Below, piece after piece: positions 33,297-40,026 of a stretch of DNA of 40,026 nucleotides. Below the pieces are notes generated by a model, which saw only the letters and a program-made list of their open reading frames with translations, had not been told where the DNA came from and searched no databases. Position 1 is the first letter of the stretch; each line of letters opens with the position of its first letter. Both the position numbers and the translations under genes were made by a program. The stretch is taken from the NCBI GenBank assembly GCA_002010665.1, contig MTON01000037.1, positions 1-40,026 of the forward strand. Reading direction: 5' to 3'. The stretch comes from Candidatus Aminicenantes bacterium JdFR-78 (GTDB lineage Bacteria > Acidobacteriota > Aminicenantia > JdFR-78).

Positions 33297-34223
33297 TTAT
33301 AGCTTTGCAAGTCTCTGTAATCTTTCCCAATCCTCGTCCACACTCTTTTGGATTTCATCTATTAACCACTTATTTTCTTCTTTAAAAAGATGGCGAAATC
33401 TTCCTTGAGGCTCAAGCCATTTTATTACAGGTAATTTTTCTTTTGGAAAATAATTGATCTTATATTTTCCATTTTCAACTTCATATAGAGGCCACACACA
33501 GGTATCAGCTGCAAGATTTGCGATTCTCATCCCCTGAGATTCATCATATTTCCATTCAAGCGGGCATGGTGTTAAGACATTTAAAAAAGCAGGTCCATCC
33601 ACCTCAAAGGCTTTTTTTGCTTTATTATATAAATCCATCCAGCGATGGGGACTTGCCTGTGCAACATAAGGTATTCCATGAGCAGCCATTATTTGAGTTA
33701 AATCTTTCCTTTTTTGCATTTTCCCTGGAATTTTGGAACCAGCAGGAGATGTGGTAGCAGAAGCACCAAGTGGAGTTGCAGCTGAACGTTGTCCTCCAGT
33801 ATTTGCATAGACATTATTATCGTAGCATATATAAACAAAATCGTGTCCTCTCTCAGCTGCGCCGGAAAGAGCTTGAAATCCAATATCATAGGTACCACCA
33901 TCACCACCTATTGCAAGAAATTTAATTTTCTTATCTTTGGGTATTTTTCCTTTTCTTACAAGTGCTTTATACATTGCCTCTACGCCTGCTATAGTAGAGG
34001 CTGCATTTTCAAAAGCAGAATGCATCCAAGTTGTCCTCCAGGATGTCCATGGAAATCTTGAAGTGCAAACTTCGAGACAACCTGTTGCATTTGCTATAAC
34101 TATAGGGTCTGTTGTGGCTCTCAAAACCACTTTCATTATTACTGGAATTCCGCATCCAAGGCATAAACCATGACCTGAAACCAATCTATCTTCCATTGAA
34201 GCTAATTCTCTTAATCTAACCAT
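33297..34223 (-). CDS. porB: Pyruvate/2-oxoacid:ferredoxin oxidoreductase, beta subunit
   Basis: A 308-residue thiamine-diphosphate-binding subunit. GHGLCLGCGIPVIMKVVL carries cluster-ligand cysteines, FLAIGGDGGTYDIGFQAL with YICYDNNVYANTGGQRS is the ThDP/Mg motif, and a further conserved Cys is in ADTCVWPLYEVENGKYKIN. It performs the decarboxylation half-reaction with PorA, passing electrons to PorD. It is the last gene of the porC-porD-porA-porB run. Pyruvate is the likeliest substrate, but 2-ketoisovalerate-type enzymes share this layout. Confidence 0.93.
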   Translation of the reverse strand: MVRLRELASMEDRLVSGHGLCLGCGIPVIMKVVLRATTDPIVIANATGCLEVCTSRFPWTSWRTTWMHSAFENAASTIAGVEAMYKALVRKGKIPKDKKIKFLAIGGDGGTYDIGFQALSGAAERGHDFVYICYDNNVYANTGGQRSAATPLGASATTSPAGSKIPGKMQKRKDLTQIMAAHGIPYVAQASPHRWMDLYNKAKKAFEVDGPAFLNVLTPCPLEWKYDESQGMRIANLAADTCVWPLYEVENGKYKINYFPKEKLPVIKWLEPQGRFRHLFKEENKWLIDEIQKSVDEDWERLQRLAKL

Positions 34224-34234
34224 TTTTAACCTCC

Positions 34235-35416
34235 TTACTCTCTTAAATTTAGATATCCATAATACTGGTCAACTTTGCCAGTAGAGGCAATTTTCTCTAA
34301 TTTCCTGTAAACCTGGTGAAAATGCTCTGGAGTAATATCTCTTCCACCAAGTCCATACACATAATTAATAATTTTTGGCCTTTCAGGATAATCAAAAAGA
34401 GCTGATCTTGTTTCAACAAAAAGAGGTGCACCTTCAGCACCAGGACTTGTTGCCCTGTCCAGAACTGCAACTGCTTTTAACCTACTTAAAGTTTCAGCTA
34501 ATTTTCGGGCTGGGAAGGGACGAAAAACACGAAGTTTTATTAATCCAACCTTTTTACCCTGGGCTCTCAACTCATCAACTGTCTCCTTTGCAGTTCCTGC
34601 CGCTGAACTCATTAGCAATATAGCTACTTCTGCATCATCCATTCTGTATTCTTCAAAAAATCCATATTCACGACCAAACCTTTTTCCGAATTCTTTTCCA
34701 ACCTCTTCAATTACCTTTGGTGCATTTTCAATTCCTTCGAGCTGATTTACTTTATGCTCAAAATAAAAATCTGTAAAATCTATAGGCCCAACTGTTATTG
34801 GATTATCGGTATCAAGTAAAGGATATACGGGTGAATATTCTCCGACAAATTTCTTTACTGCTTCATCATCCTCAATTTTCATAGTTTCAAGAGAATGACT
34901 AATTATAAATCCATCAAAAGTAACCATAACAGGAGTTCTAACATCAGGATGTTCCGCAATTCTGAAAGCCTGAATAAAATTATCATAGGCTTCCTGTGCA
35001 TTTTCAGAATAAATCTGAATCCATCCTGAATCCCTTGCTCCCATGGTATCGCTGTGATCTCCGTGAATATTTATTGGAGCACTCAAAGCACGATTTACAA
35101 TAGCAGCAACAATGGGCAATCTTAAACCTGCAGCAATATAGAGCATTTCCCACATCAAAGCTAATCCCTGGGATGCGGTTGCAGTGGTTACTCTTCCACC
35201 AGCTGCTGCAGCTCCAATGCACACACTCATAGCACTGTGTTCACTTTCTGGACAAACAAATTCTGAATCAATAAGGCCGTCTGCAACATATTGGGCTACT
35301 GTTTCAACAATAGAAGTTGAGGGAGTAATTGGATAAGCAGCCACTACATCTGGATTAATTTGTCTTATTGCCTCAGCAATTGCCATATTACCATTTAAAG
35401 TAACAATTTTACTCAT
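34235..35416 (-). CDS. porA: Pyruvate/2-oxoacid:ferredoxin oxidoreductase, alpha subunit
   Basis: A 393-residue subunit. The N-terminal pyrimidine-binding domain has VAAYPITPSTSIVETVAQYV, and EFVCPESEHSAMSVCIGAAA and RVTTATASQGLALMWEMLYI are classic for PorA. The C-terminal transketolase-like domain (about 260-380) includes RVFRPFPARKLAETLSRL and VLDRATSPGAEGAPL. It binds ThDP and CoA together with PorB. GGAGGTGAAAA precedes the ATG, and porB starts eleven bases after the stop. In fermenting anaerobes the enzyme makes acetyl-CoA and reduced ferredoxin. Confidence 0.94.
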   Translation of the reverse strand: MSKIVTLNGNMAIAEAIRQINPDVVAAYPITPSTSIVETVAQYVADGLIDSEFVCPESEHSAMSVCIGAAAAGGRVTTATASQGLALMWEMLYIAAGLRLPIVAAIVNRALSAPINIHGDHSDTMGARDSGWIQIYSENAQEAYDNFIQAFRIAEHPDVRTPVMVTFDGFIISHSLETMKIEDDEAVKKFVGEYSPVYPLLDTDNPITVGPIDFTDFYFEHKVNQLEGIENAPKVIEEVGKEFGKRFGREYGFFEEYRMDDAEVAILLMSSAAGTAKETVDELRAQGKKVGLIKLRVFRPFPARKLAETLSRLKAVAVLDRATSPGAEGAPLFVETRSALFDYPERPKIINYVYGLGGRDITPEHFHQVYRKLEKIASTGKVDQYYGYLNLRE

Positions 35417-35428
35417 TTTTCACCTCCT

Positions 35429-35755
35429 TTAACTCAAGGTAACTTCTTCTTTAACCATCTCAATAGATTTGGGCTTTGTAGGACATTCAACCTCGCAAAT
35501 TCCACATCCTTTGCAATAATCATAGTTTATGCCCAATACCTTACCATCCTTTACTATAATTGCCATATCAGGACAATAGACCCAGCAAAAAAGGCAATGG
35601 ATGCAAGTATCCTTTTTAAAAATTGGTTTTTTACCCGAACGCCATGTTCCTGTAAAATTTTTCAATGAATTTGCTGGATCTGGGTTTACTGTCCCTATTG
35701 GTAATTCCTTCCAAGTTGCATTTTTTAATTCCTCAAGGGTTTTTGCTTTTTTCAT
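35429..35755 (-). CDS. porD: Pyruvate/2-oxoacid:ferredoxin oxidoreductase, delta (ferredoxin) subunit
   Basis: A 108-residue 2[4Fe-4S] ferredoxin subunit with CIHCLFCWVYCP (about residues 52-63) and CKGCGICEVECP (about 81-92). The N-terminal extension containing ATWKELPIGTVNPDPANSLK is characteristic of PorD/VorD rather than free ferredoxins. It relays electrons from the PorAB active site to free ferredoxin. Its start overlaps the porC stop by four bases. Confidence 0.94.
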   Translation of the reverse strand: MKKAKTLEELKNATWKELPIGTVNPDPANSLKNFTGTWRSGKKPIFKKDTCIHCLFCWVYCPDMAIIVKDGKVLGINYDYCKGCGICEVECPTKPKSIEMVKEEVTLS

Positions 35756-36324
35756 TCTCCTTTCACCTCCTTATAAGCTCTATCAATTGTTCTTAAATTT
35801 CCTTCAACTATTTCTGGTCTCAACTTTTTACTCAAAGACTTTTCAATCCTCTCCTTAAATTTTTCCTTTGGCAAAAGAGATGTTGCTTTCATTAAGGCAG
35901 CAAGTAAAGGAACATTCGGAATAGGGCGCCCAAATTCCTCAGTTGCAATCGTATAGGCATCAAGGGTATAGACCTTTCTTGGATGAAGATTGAGTTTTTC
36001 CTTGATAAAACCAGGCTCAAGAGAAGTATTAACAATAATTATTGCGTTATCATTTGTTCCAGCTTTAATGTCAACTAAGCCCAGAAGACTCGGGTCAGCA
36101 ACAACCACAATATCAGGATTTGTAACCTGACTACGCAGTCTGATGGGTTTATCGCTGATTCGAGTAAATGCAAGGATTGGAGCTCCCCTCTTTTCTGCAC
36201 CAAATTCAGGAAAAGCCTGAACATATTTTCCTTCTGGAGCTAATATATCTCCAAGTGTAACAGCAGCAGTAACAATCCCCTGTCCTCCTCTGCCATGCCA
36301 TCTTATTTCTAACATGTCTTTCAT
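35752..36324 (-). CDS. porC: Pyruvate/2-oxoacid:ferredoxin oxidoreductase, gamma subunit
   Basis: A 190-residue gamma subunit, also called PorG. IRWHGRGGQGIVTAAVTLGD at the N-terminus, QAFPEFGAEKRGAPILAFTR and VVADPSLLG in the middle, and FGRPIPNVPLLAALMKATSL are diagnostic. It stabilises the ThDP subunits. The ATG at 36324 has GGAGGTG seven bases upstream. It opens the four-gene por operon, 36 bases after recR, so it may also be read from the dnaX-ybaB-recR transcript. Confidence 0.93.
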   Translation of the reverse strand: MKDMLEIRWHGRGGQGIVTAAVTLGDILAPEGKYVQAFPEFGAEKRGAPILAFTRISDKPIRLRSQVTNPDIVVVADPSLLGLVDIKAGTNDNAIIIVNTSLEPGFIKEKLNLHPRKVYTLDAYTIATEEFGRPIPNVPLLAALMKATSLLPKEKFKERIEKSLSKKLRPEIVEGNLRTIDRAYKEVKGE

Positions 36325-36360
36325 AATGAATCACCTCCTCAATTTAAATTAAAAAATATT

Positions 36361-36969
36361 TTATTTTAATTTGAGCTCATATCTGCCTTCTAATGCTCTT
36401 GCAATGGTAACTTGATCTGCATAATCTATATCAGAACCAACTGGAAGTCCAACAGCAATTCGAGTTAACTTAATATTGTAATTTTTCAATAAATCAATCA
36501 AGTACGAAGCTGTTGCCTCTCCTTCAACAGTTGGATTAGTAGCAATTATAATTTCTCTAAAATTTCCTTCTTTGATCCTTTTTAAGAGGCTGTTTATCTT
36601 TAGATTTTCAGGACCTACTCCTTTAAGAGGTGAAATAGCCCCCAGCAAAACGTGATATCTCCCTTTATATGCCTTTGTTTTCTCTATAGCAGAAACATTA
36701 TAAGGTTCCTCAACAATCATTAGGGTATATGGATCTCTTGAATCATCTGAACATATTAAGCAAGGATCAATATGTGTAATATTGTTACATATTGAACAGT
36801 AAAAAACTTTTTCTTTCACATCTACTATTGCTTTGGCTAACTTCTCTGCCTCTTCCTTTGGAATTCGGAGAAGGTGGAAAGCTATTCTTTGAGCGGTTTT
36901 TGCCCCTATTGTTGGAATTTTCTTTAATTCCTCAATTAATTTTGCAATGGGTTCCGCATATTCATACAT
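36361..36969 (-). CDS. recR: Recombination mediator RecR
   Basis: A 202-residue RecR of usual length. A helix-hairpin-helix opens it (LKKIPTIGAKTAQRIAFHLL), followed by the zinc site CSICNNITHIDPCLIC, the Toprim domain (TLMIVEEPYNVSAIEKT and YHVLLGAISPLKGVGPENLK), and TNPTVEGEATASYL with GLPVGSDIDYADQVTIARAL at the C-terminus. With RecF/RecO it loads RecA on gapped DNA. It overlaps ybaB by eight bases in the conserved dnaX-ybaB-recR arrangement. Confidence 0.96.
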   Translation of the reverse strand: MYEYAEPIAKLIEELKKIPTIGAKTAQRIAFHLLRIPKEEAEKLAKAIVDVKEKVFYCSICNNITHIDPCLICSDDSRDPYTLMIVEEPYNVSAIEKTKAYKGRYHVLLGAISPLKGVGPENLKINSLLKRIKEGNFREIIIATNPTVEGEATASYLIDLLKNYNIKLTRIAVGLPVGSDIDYADQVTIARALEGRYELKLK

Positions 36970-37273
36970 CGGTTAATCCCGGAATTTTCAAACCTAAATT
37001 ACCCAATTTTTCAGACATAGCTTGATCAACCTTGGCCCCTGCATCATTAAATGCTGCAATTATCAAGTCCTGAAGCATTTCAATATCTCCAGATTTAACT
37101 ATCTCAGGTTCAATTTTGATTGAAATTAGATTTTTTGTACCATCTAATATCACAGTAACCATTCCTCCTCCACTTGTTCCTTCTATTCTCATCTCTGAGA
37201 GTTCCTTTTTGATTTGTTCCTGCATTTCCTGAGCTTTTTTTAACATATCCTTAAAATTAAACAGACCTTTCAT
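36962..37273 (-). CDS. YbaB/EbfC family nucleoid-associated protein
   Basis: A 103-residue DNA-binding protein. The N-terminal helix DMLKKAQEMQEQIKKELSEM, a beta segment (GGGMVTVILDGTKNLISIKI) and the C-terminal helix (LIIAAFNDAGAKVDQAMSEK) are the YbaB/EbfC pattern. It forms a tweezer-like dimer and affects nucleoid structure or gene expression. Placement between dnaX (one base away) and recR is near universal, which confirms the call. Confidence 0.95.
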   Translation of the reverse strand: MKGLFNFKDMLKKAQEMQEQIKKELSEMRIEGTSGGGMVTVILDGTKNLISIKIEPEIVKSGDIEMLQDLIIAAFNDAGAKVDQAMSEKLGNLGLKIPGLTDV

Positions 37274-37274
37274 T

Positions 37275-38954
37275 TTAAATCCTTTCTTTATTTTTAATGG
37301 ATTCCACTGAAATAATTTCAGCTTTAAACAAGTCCATGAAATACTTAACAGTGGAATTATTTAAAATTCTTTCATAATCCTTATTCTTTTCCTCTTTTTT
37401 TTCTTCTTCAATAAATCTATCTTCTTCCTTCACCTCTTGCTCCACGACCTCAACCTTCACTTCTCTATTCAAAATTCTATTAGCTATTTTTCTTAGTGTT
37501 TCAATCTCTCTTTTAGCTTTATTTATAAAAAGAACCTTACCAGGGGTAAATCCTATCAGTAATTTATTGTTTTTTAATTCAAAAAGATCACTTTGTGATA
37601 CTATAGCTGCAAGGGGAGCTTTTTCCACTTGCAATTCGTTCAGGAATTTTTTATAAAATTCTTCATTTCCAAGGGCTGCTTCCTCTCTTTTCTCTTTCTC
37701 ATCCAAATGTAAAACCTCTCTCTCCATAATTTGCTTATCCTCAGCTTCTATTTCTTTTTTTATCTCTTTCCCTTCTATTCCTTCTTCTTTCGTTTGCAAC
37801 AGGAGTGGTATATTCTCTTTTAATTTCTCGAGTTCTTCAATTATATCAGTCAATGGAACAAGCTTTTTCAAATGAGTAAGTCTCAAAAGAACAGTTTCAA
37901 GGAAAATACGAGGATGAGAGGAATATTTTAATCCTGTATCAGACTGTTGAAGGAGTGAAAGATATCTAAATATATCCTCCTCTCCGATCTTTTCTGCTAA
38001 TTTCTTAATATTTACCAACTCTTCGTCACCTATTTCCAGTAATTCTCTTGATTCAGGAGCTGTTTTTATCAGAAGTAAATTTCTTAAAAATTCAATTAAT
38101 TCCCTGTAAAAATATCTCAAATCATATCCGTGATTAATTATCTCATCAATCAATGGAAATATTCTCCTCGAATCTCCCTCTGCTATTGCGTCAACTACTG
38201 ATATCAATATTTCCCTATCCATAATTCCTAAAATTTCTTTGACATCTTCGTCTTTAACTTCCTCACCTGAGAAGGCAACAACCTGGTCAAGCAAACTCTC
38301 AGCATCTCTTAAACTTCCTTCTGCCTTTTGTGCTATCAAATTAATACTTGCTGAGGAAATTTTTATTCCTTCTTTTTCAGCAATATATTTTAAATGATCA
38401 ACTATATCCTTATTTGATATTCTTCGAAATTCGAAATGCTGACATCTTGAAAGAATAGTAGCTGGCACTTTGTGGAATTCTGTGGTAGCGAAGATAAATA
38501 TAGTATGGTGAGGAGGTTCCTCAAGGGTTTTAAGAAGGGCATTAAAAGCTTCATTTGTGAGCATATGAACTTCATCAATTATGATTACTCTATATCTACT
38601 TTGTATAGGTCGGTATTGAATTCCTTCTCTTAGACTTCTTACTTCATCAATCCCCCTGTTTGAAGCTCCATCTATTTCCAAAACATCCACTGCCCTGTCT
38701 TCATTTATTGATACACAAAATTGACATTTATTACATGGATTTGGAGTCGGGCCATTTTCACAGTTAAGGGCTTTTGCTAAAATTCTTGCAACTGTGGTTT
38801 TCCCAACTCCCCTCATTCCAGAAAATAGATAAGCATGTCCAATGCGATTTTGAATAATTGCATTTTTTAAAGTCTGAACAACTGCTTTTTGACCGATTAC
38901 TTGATCGAAAGTGAGGGGTCTATATTTTCTCGCGAAGACTAAATACGGTTTCAT
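37275..38954 (-). CDS. dnaX: DNA polymerase III subunits gamma/tau
   Basis: A 559-residue clamp-loader ATPase. Walker A is YLFSGMRGVGKTTVARILAK (about residues 42-61), the zinc cysteines are in CENGPTPNPCNKCQFC, Walker B is VIIIDEVHML, and sensor/arginine regions follow (FIFATTEFHKVPATILSRCQ). Domain III and a charged, Glu/Lys-rich linker lead to a C-terminal tau region of about 150 residues. The start lies 12 bases from the 3' end of the SRP RNA gene. An A8 run near residue 517 is too close to the C-terminus to make a typical gamma form. Confidence 0.96.
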   Translation of the reverse strand: MKPYLVFARKYRPLTFDQVIGQKAVVQTLKNAIIQNRIGHAYLFSGMRGVGKTTVARILAKALNCENGPTPNPCNKCQFCVSINEDRAVDVLEIDGASNRGIDEVRSLREGIQYRPIQSRYRVIIIDEVHMLTNEAFNALLKTLEEPPHHTIFIFATTEFHKVPATILSRCQHFEFRRISNKDIVDHLKYIAEKEGIKISSASINLIAQKAEGSLRDAESLLDQVVAFSGEEVKDEDVKEILGIMDREILISVVDAIAEGDSRRIFPLIDEIINHGYDLRYFYRELIEFLRNLLLIKTAPESRELLEIGDEELVNIKKLAEKIGEEDIFRYLSLLQQSDTGLKYSSHPRIFLETVLLRLTHLKKLVPLTDIIEELEKLKENIPLLLQTKEEGIEGKEIKKEIEAEDKQIMEREVLHLDEKEKREEAALGNEEFYKKFLNELQVEKAPLAAIVSQSDLFELKNNKLLIGFTPGKVLFINKAKREIETLRKIANRILNREVKVEVVEQEVKEEDRFIEEEKKEEKNKDYERILNNSTVKYFMDLFKAEIISVESIKNKERI

Positions 38955-38966
38955 TTTCCATCTTAT

Positions 38967-39065
38967 GGCTTAGGATTTTCTGGGCACCTGCTGGAACCTA
39001 CTTACCGCTGCTACCTTCCGGTCCTGACGGGGTTCATAGGCCCAACACCGCCCAGCTCCTAAGCC
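38967..39065 (-). ncRNA. ffs: Signal recognition particle RNA, small bacterial (4.5S) type
   Basis: The minus strand carries GTCAGGACCGGAAGGTAGCA and GCGGTAAG, the universally conserved SRP domain IV tip with its GGAA tetraloop and internal loop. The ends pair: GGCTTAGGA (39065-39057) with TCCTAAGCC (38975-38967), defining an RNA of about 99 bases without an Alu domain. It binds Ffh and targets nascent membrane proteins. It sits immediately upstream of dnaX, an order also seen in Bacilli (scr-dnaX-ybaB-recR). Confidence 0.95.
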
Positions 39066-39071
39066 TTTTAT

Positions 39072-39077
39072 ATTGTA
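39072..39077 (-). promoter_or_regulatory. -10 element of the SRP RNA gene
   Basis: TACAAT on the minus strand lies six bases before the predicted 5' end of the RNA (39065). I do not find a good -35 box at the right distance. Confidence 0.5.
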
Positions 39078-39139
39078 GAGAAAATATTAACATATTTCGC
39101 TTCTAAAATAAAACTAATTTTTAACTTTAGATAAAAAAA

Positions 39140-39436
39140 TTAAAAATCAAAAAATTCAGTTATTGATTTTTTTGTAATTTTCTCAACCTGCTCCTTAAAT
39201 GAAAGGGTCTCTCCCGAAGACTCATCGAGGAGAATTTTCTCAACCCTTGGCATCGGAAAGAATATAGTAGAAAGGCTGAAGGGATCAATTTTACGAAGCC
39301 ATTCATTAAATGAATTTATATTTAGTCCTCTTATCTGAATTCCTTCCATTTTTAATGATATGAGTTTACCCCAGTAAACTTCTTTTGGATTTTGTAAATA
39401 AACAACAATAAATGAACCTTTCTCAATTTCTATCAT
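39140..39436 (-). CDS. Conserved-looking hypothetical protein, 98 residues
   Basis: A small soluble protein with no signal peptide. It begins MIEIEKGSFIVVYLQNPKEV, with a beta-rich first half (YWGKLISLKMEGIQIRGLNI) followed by FNEWLRKIDPFSLSTIFFPM and an acidic/Lys C-terminal helix. The first half could be a small SH3-like or Sm-like barrel (a short strand pattern with a Gly-turn), but I do not recognise a named family. It lies between the truncated site-2 protease gene and the SRP RNA, same strand, about 56 bases from each reading neighbour upstream. Coding is supported by length and codon pattern only. Confidence 0.65.
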   Translation of the reverse strand: MIEIEKGSFIVVYLQNPKEVYWGKLISLKMEGIQIRGLNINSFNEWLRKIDPFSLSTIFFPMPRVEKILLDESSGETLSFKEQVEKITKKSITEFFDF

Positions 39437-39492
39437 AATTAAATTTCAAAAATAAAATAAACCTACTTTCCTTTTATGTCAAATCTATATTA

Positions 39493-40026
39493 TTAAAATC
39501 CATAAAGTTGATGAAGTAAATCAAAAAAGTTATACCCTTTTATAGGAGCTGGAATAAATGAGAGAATAAATATTATTAGAATTAAAATGCCAAGAAGCTT
39601 TCTTTTAGTGGAAAGAGGAGTTTTCTCATCAATTATTCTTGGATGTTTTAAACCCATTATAAAAATGATAAATGCCCATATAAACCATCCGATCCAAAAA
39701 AAGATACCCATTATTATAAAAAGAATGAAAAAAATTCTTGCCACTATAAATGCTCTTTTCCCAAAAATCGAATATGCTATATGCCCGCCGTCAAGTTGGC
39801 CAACCGGAAAGAGATTAAATGAAGTAACCAGAATTCCTATCCATCCTGCAAAAGCAATTGGATGAAGAATTATACTTGATTCTAGCGGAATGTCTTTAAA
39901 AATTAATTTAGCTATAATCTGTAAGATAAGAGGATCACCAAAAATAATAGTTTCTTCATCTGGGATAGAAGAGGTTAGCTTTGAAAGAGAAAGTCCATAT
40001 ATTAATGCAGGAAGTGAAAGGAAAAA
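39493..40026 (-). CDS. Site-2 protease (M50) family membrane protein, 5' end cut by window edge
   Basis: The frame is open from the window edge (40026) to the stop at 39493, giving the last 177 residues or so. A membrane segment contains FNLFPVGQLDGGHIAYSIFG, where NxxPxxxLDGGH is the third-ligand motif of site-2 proteases; the HExxH motif would lie beyond the edge. Two to three hydrophobic helices follow, including the stretch after GKRAFIVARIFF. A GTG at 39744 begins an apparent short ORF, but it lies inside this longer frame and is not the true start. No CBS domain follows, unlike the protease at 32067-33197. Confidence 0.85.
   Translation of the reverse strand, partial: FFLSLPALIYGLSLSKLTSSIPDEETIIFGDPLILQIIAKLIFKDIPLESSIILHPIAFAGWIGILVTSFNLFPVGQLDGGHIAYSIFGKRAFIVARIFFILFIIMGIFFWIGWFIWAFIIFIMGLKHPRIIDEKTPLSTKRKLLGILILIIFILSFIPAPIKGYNFFDLLHQLYGF

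Noticed and set aside
37395-37402. A8 run in dnaX as a programmed frameshift or slippage site for a short gamma form
   Set aside because: It lies only about 40 codons from the end, so slippage would remove little; known gamma-producing sites are much further upstream.
39493-39744. Stand-alone 83-residue membrane protein starting at GTG 39744
   Set aside because: The frame remains open upstream to the window edge and encodes the LDGGH motif, so it is the tail of a larger site-2 protease.

Overview
This is a low-GC (roughly one third G+C by eye), gene-dense bacterial chromosome segment. Most genes lie on the minus strand in tightly packed operons. The organism is very probably an anaerobic Gram-negative (diderm) bacterium. 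It has a TonB-dependent receptor, a LolCDE-type lipoprotein exporter and an outer-membrane barrel protein. It also has oxygen-sensitive ferredoxin-dependent enzymes: a four-subunit pyruvate/2-oxoacid:ferredoxin oxidoreductase and a tungsten-type aldehyde:ferredoxin oxidoreductase. The mix of S9 peptidase, 6-bladed beta-propeller protein, hydantoinase pair and lysS-lolCE-lolD order recalls Aminicenantia/Acidobacteriota-like lineages, but this is an impression, not a placement.

Layout. (A) 1-5139: a minus-strand cluster read fur, three or four small Gly/aromatic-rich proteins with a shared C-terminal coiled coil, two NifX-like proteins, an Mrp/NBP35 ATPase, two zinc-ribbon proteins, a 2[4Fe-4S] ferredoxin and a membrane-anchored metallo-beta-lactamase-fold protein that runs off the window edge. 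One Fur-box-like site lies just downstream of the fur promoter and a second lies in front of the small-protein cluster. (B) 5140-7851: divergent promoters, a small membrane protein with a CPAC motif and a TonB-dependent receptor. (C) 7824-13134: ribH-nusB-lysS-lolC/E-lolD-radical SAM. (D) 13209-16762: enoyl-CoA hydratase, an SH3b/beta-barrel protein and a NRAMP relative lacking the canonical metal-binding motifs. (E) 16746-23500: hydantoinase-type hyuAB (overlapping the NRAMP gene), an FmdB zinc ribbon, an MBL hydrolase and the aldehyde:ferredoxin oxidoreductase. (F) 23704-33197: propeller protein, lipid kinase, exported class-I glutamine-amidotransferase-like protein, lipoprotein, S9 peptidase, ligA and a CBS-containing site-2 protease. 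(G) 33297-39065: the SRP RNA gene followed by dnaX, ybaB, recR and the porC-porD-porA-porB operon. (H) 39140-40026: a small hypothetical protein and a truncated second site-2 protease.

The most interesting part is region A. It looks like an iron-responsive (Fur-associated) set of metal/Fe-S handling proteins joined by a recurring coiled-coil tail, next to an outer-membrane TonB receptor. One of its genes carries an apparent one-base frameshift. Around 20.3-20.6 kb several genes appear to be transcribed with almost no leader.
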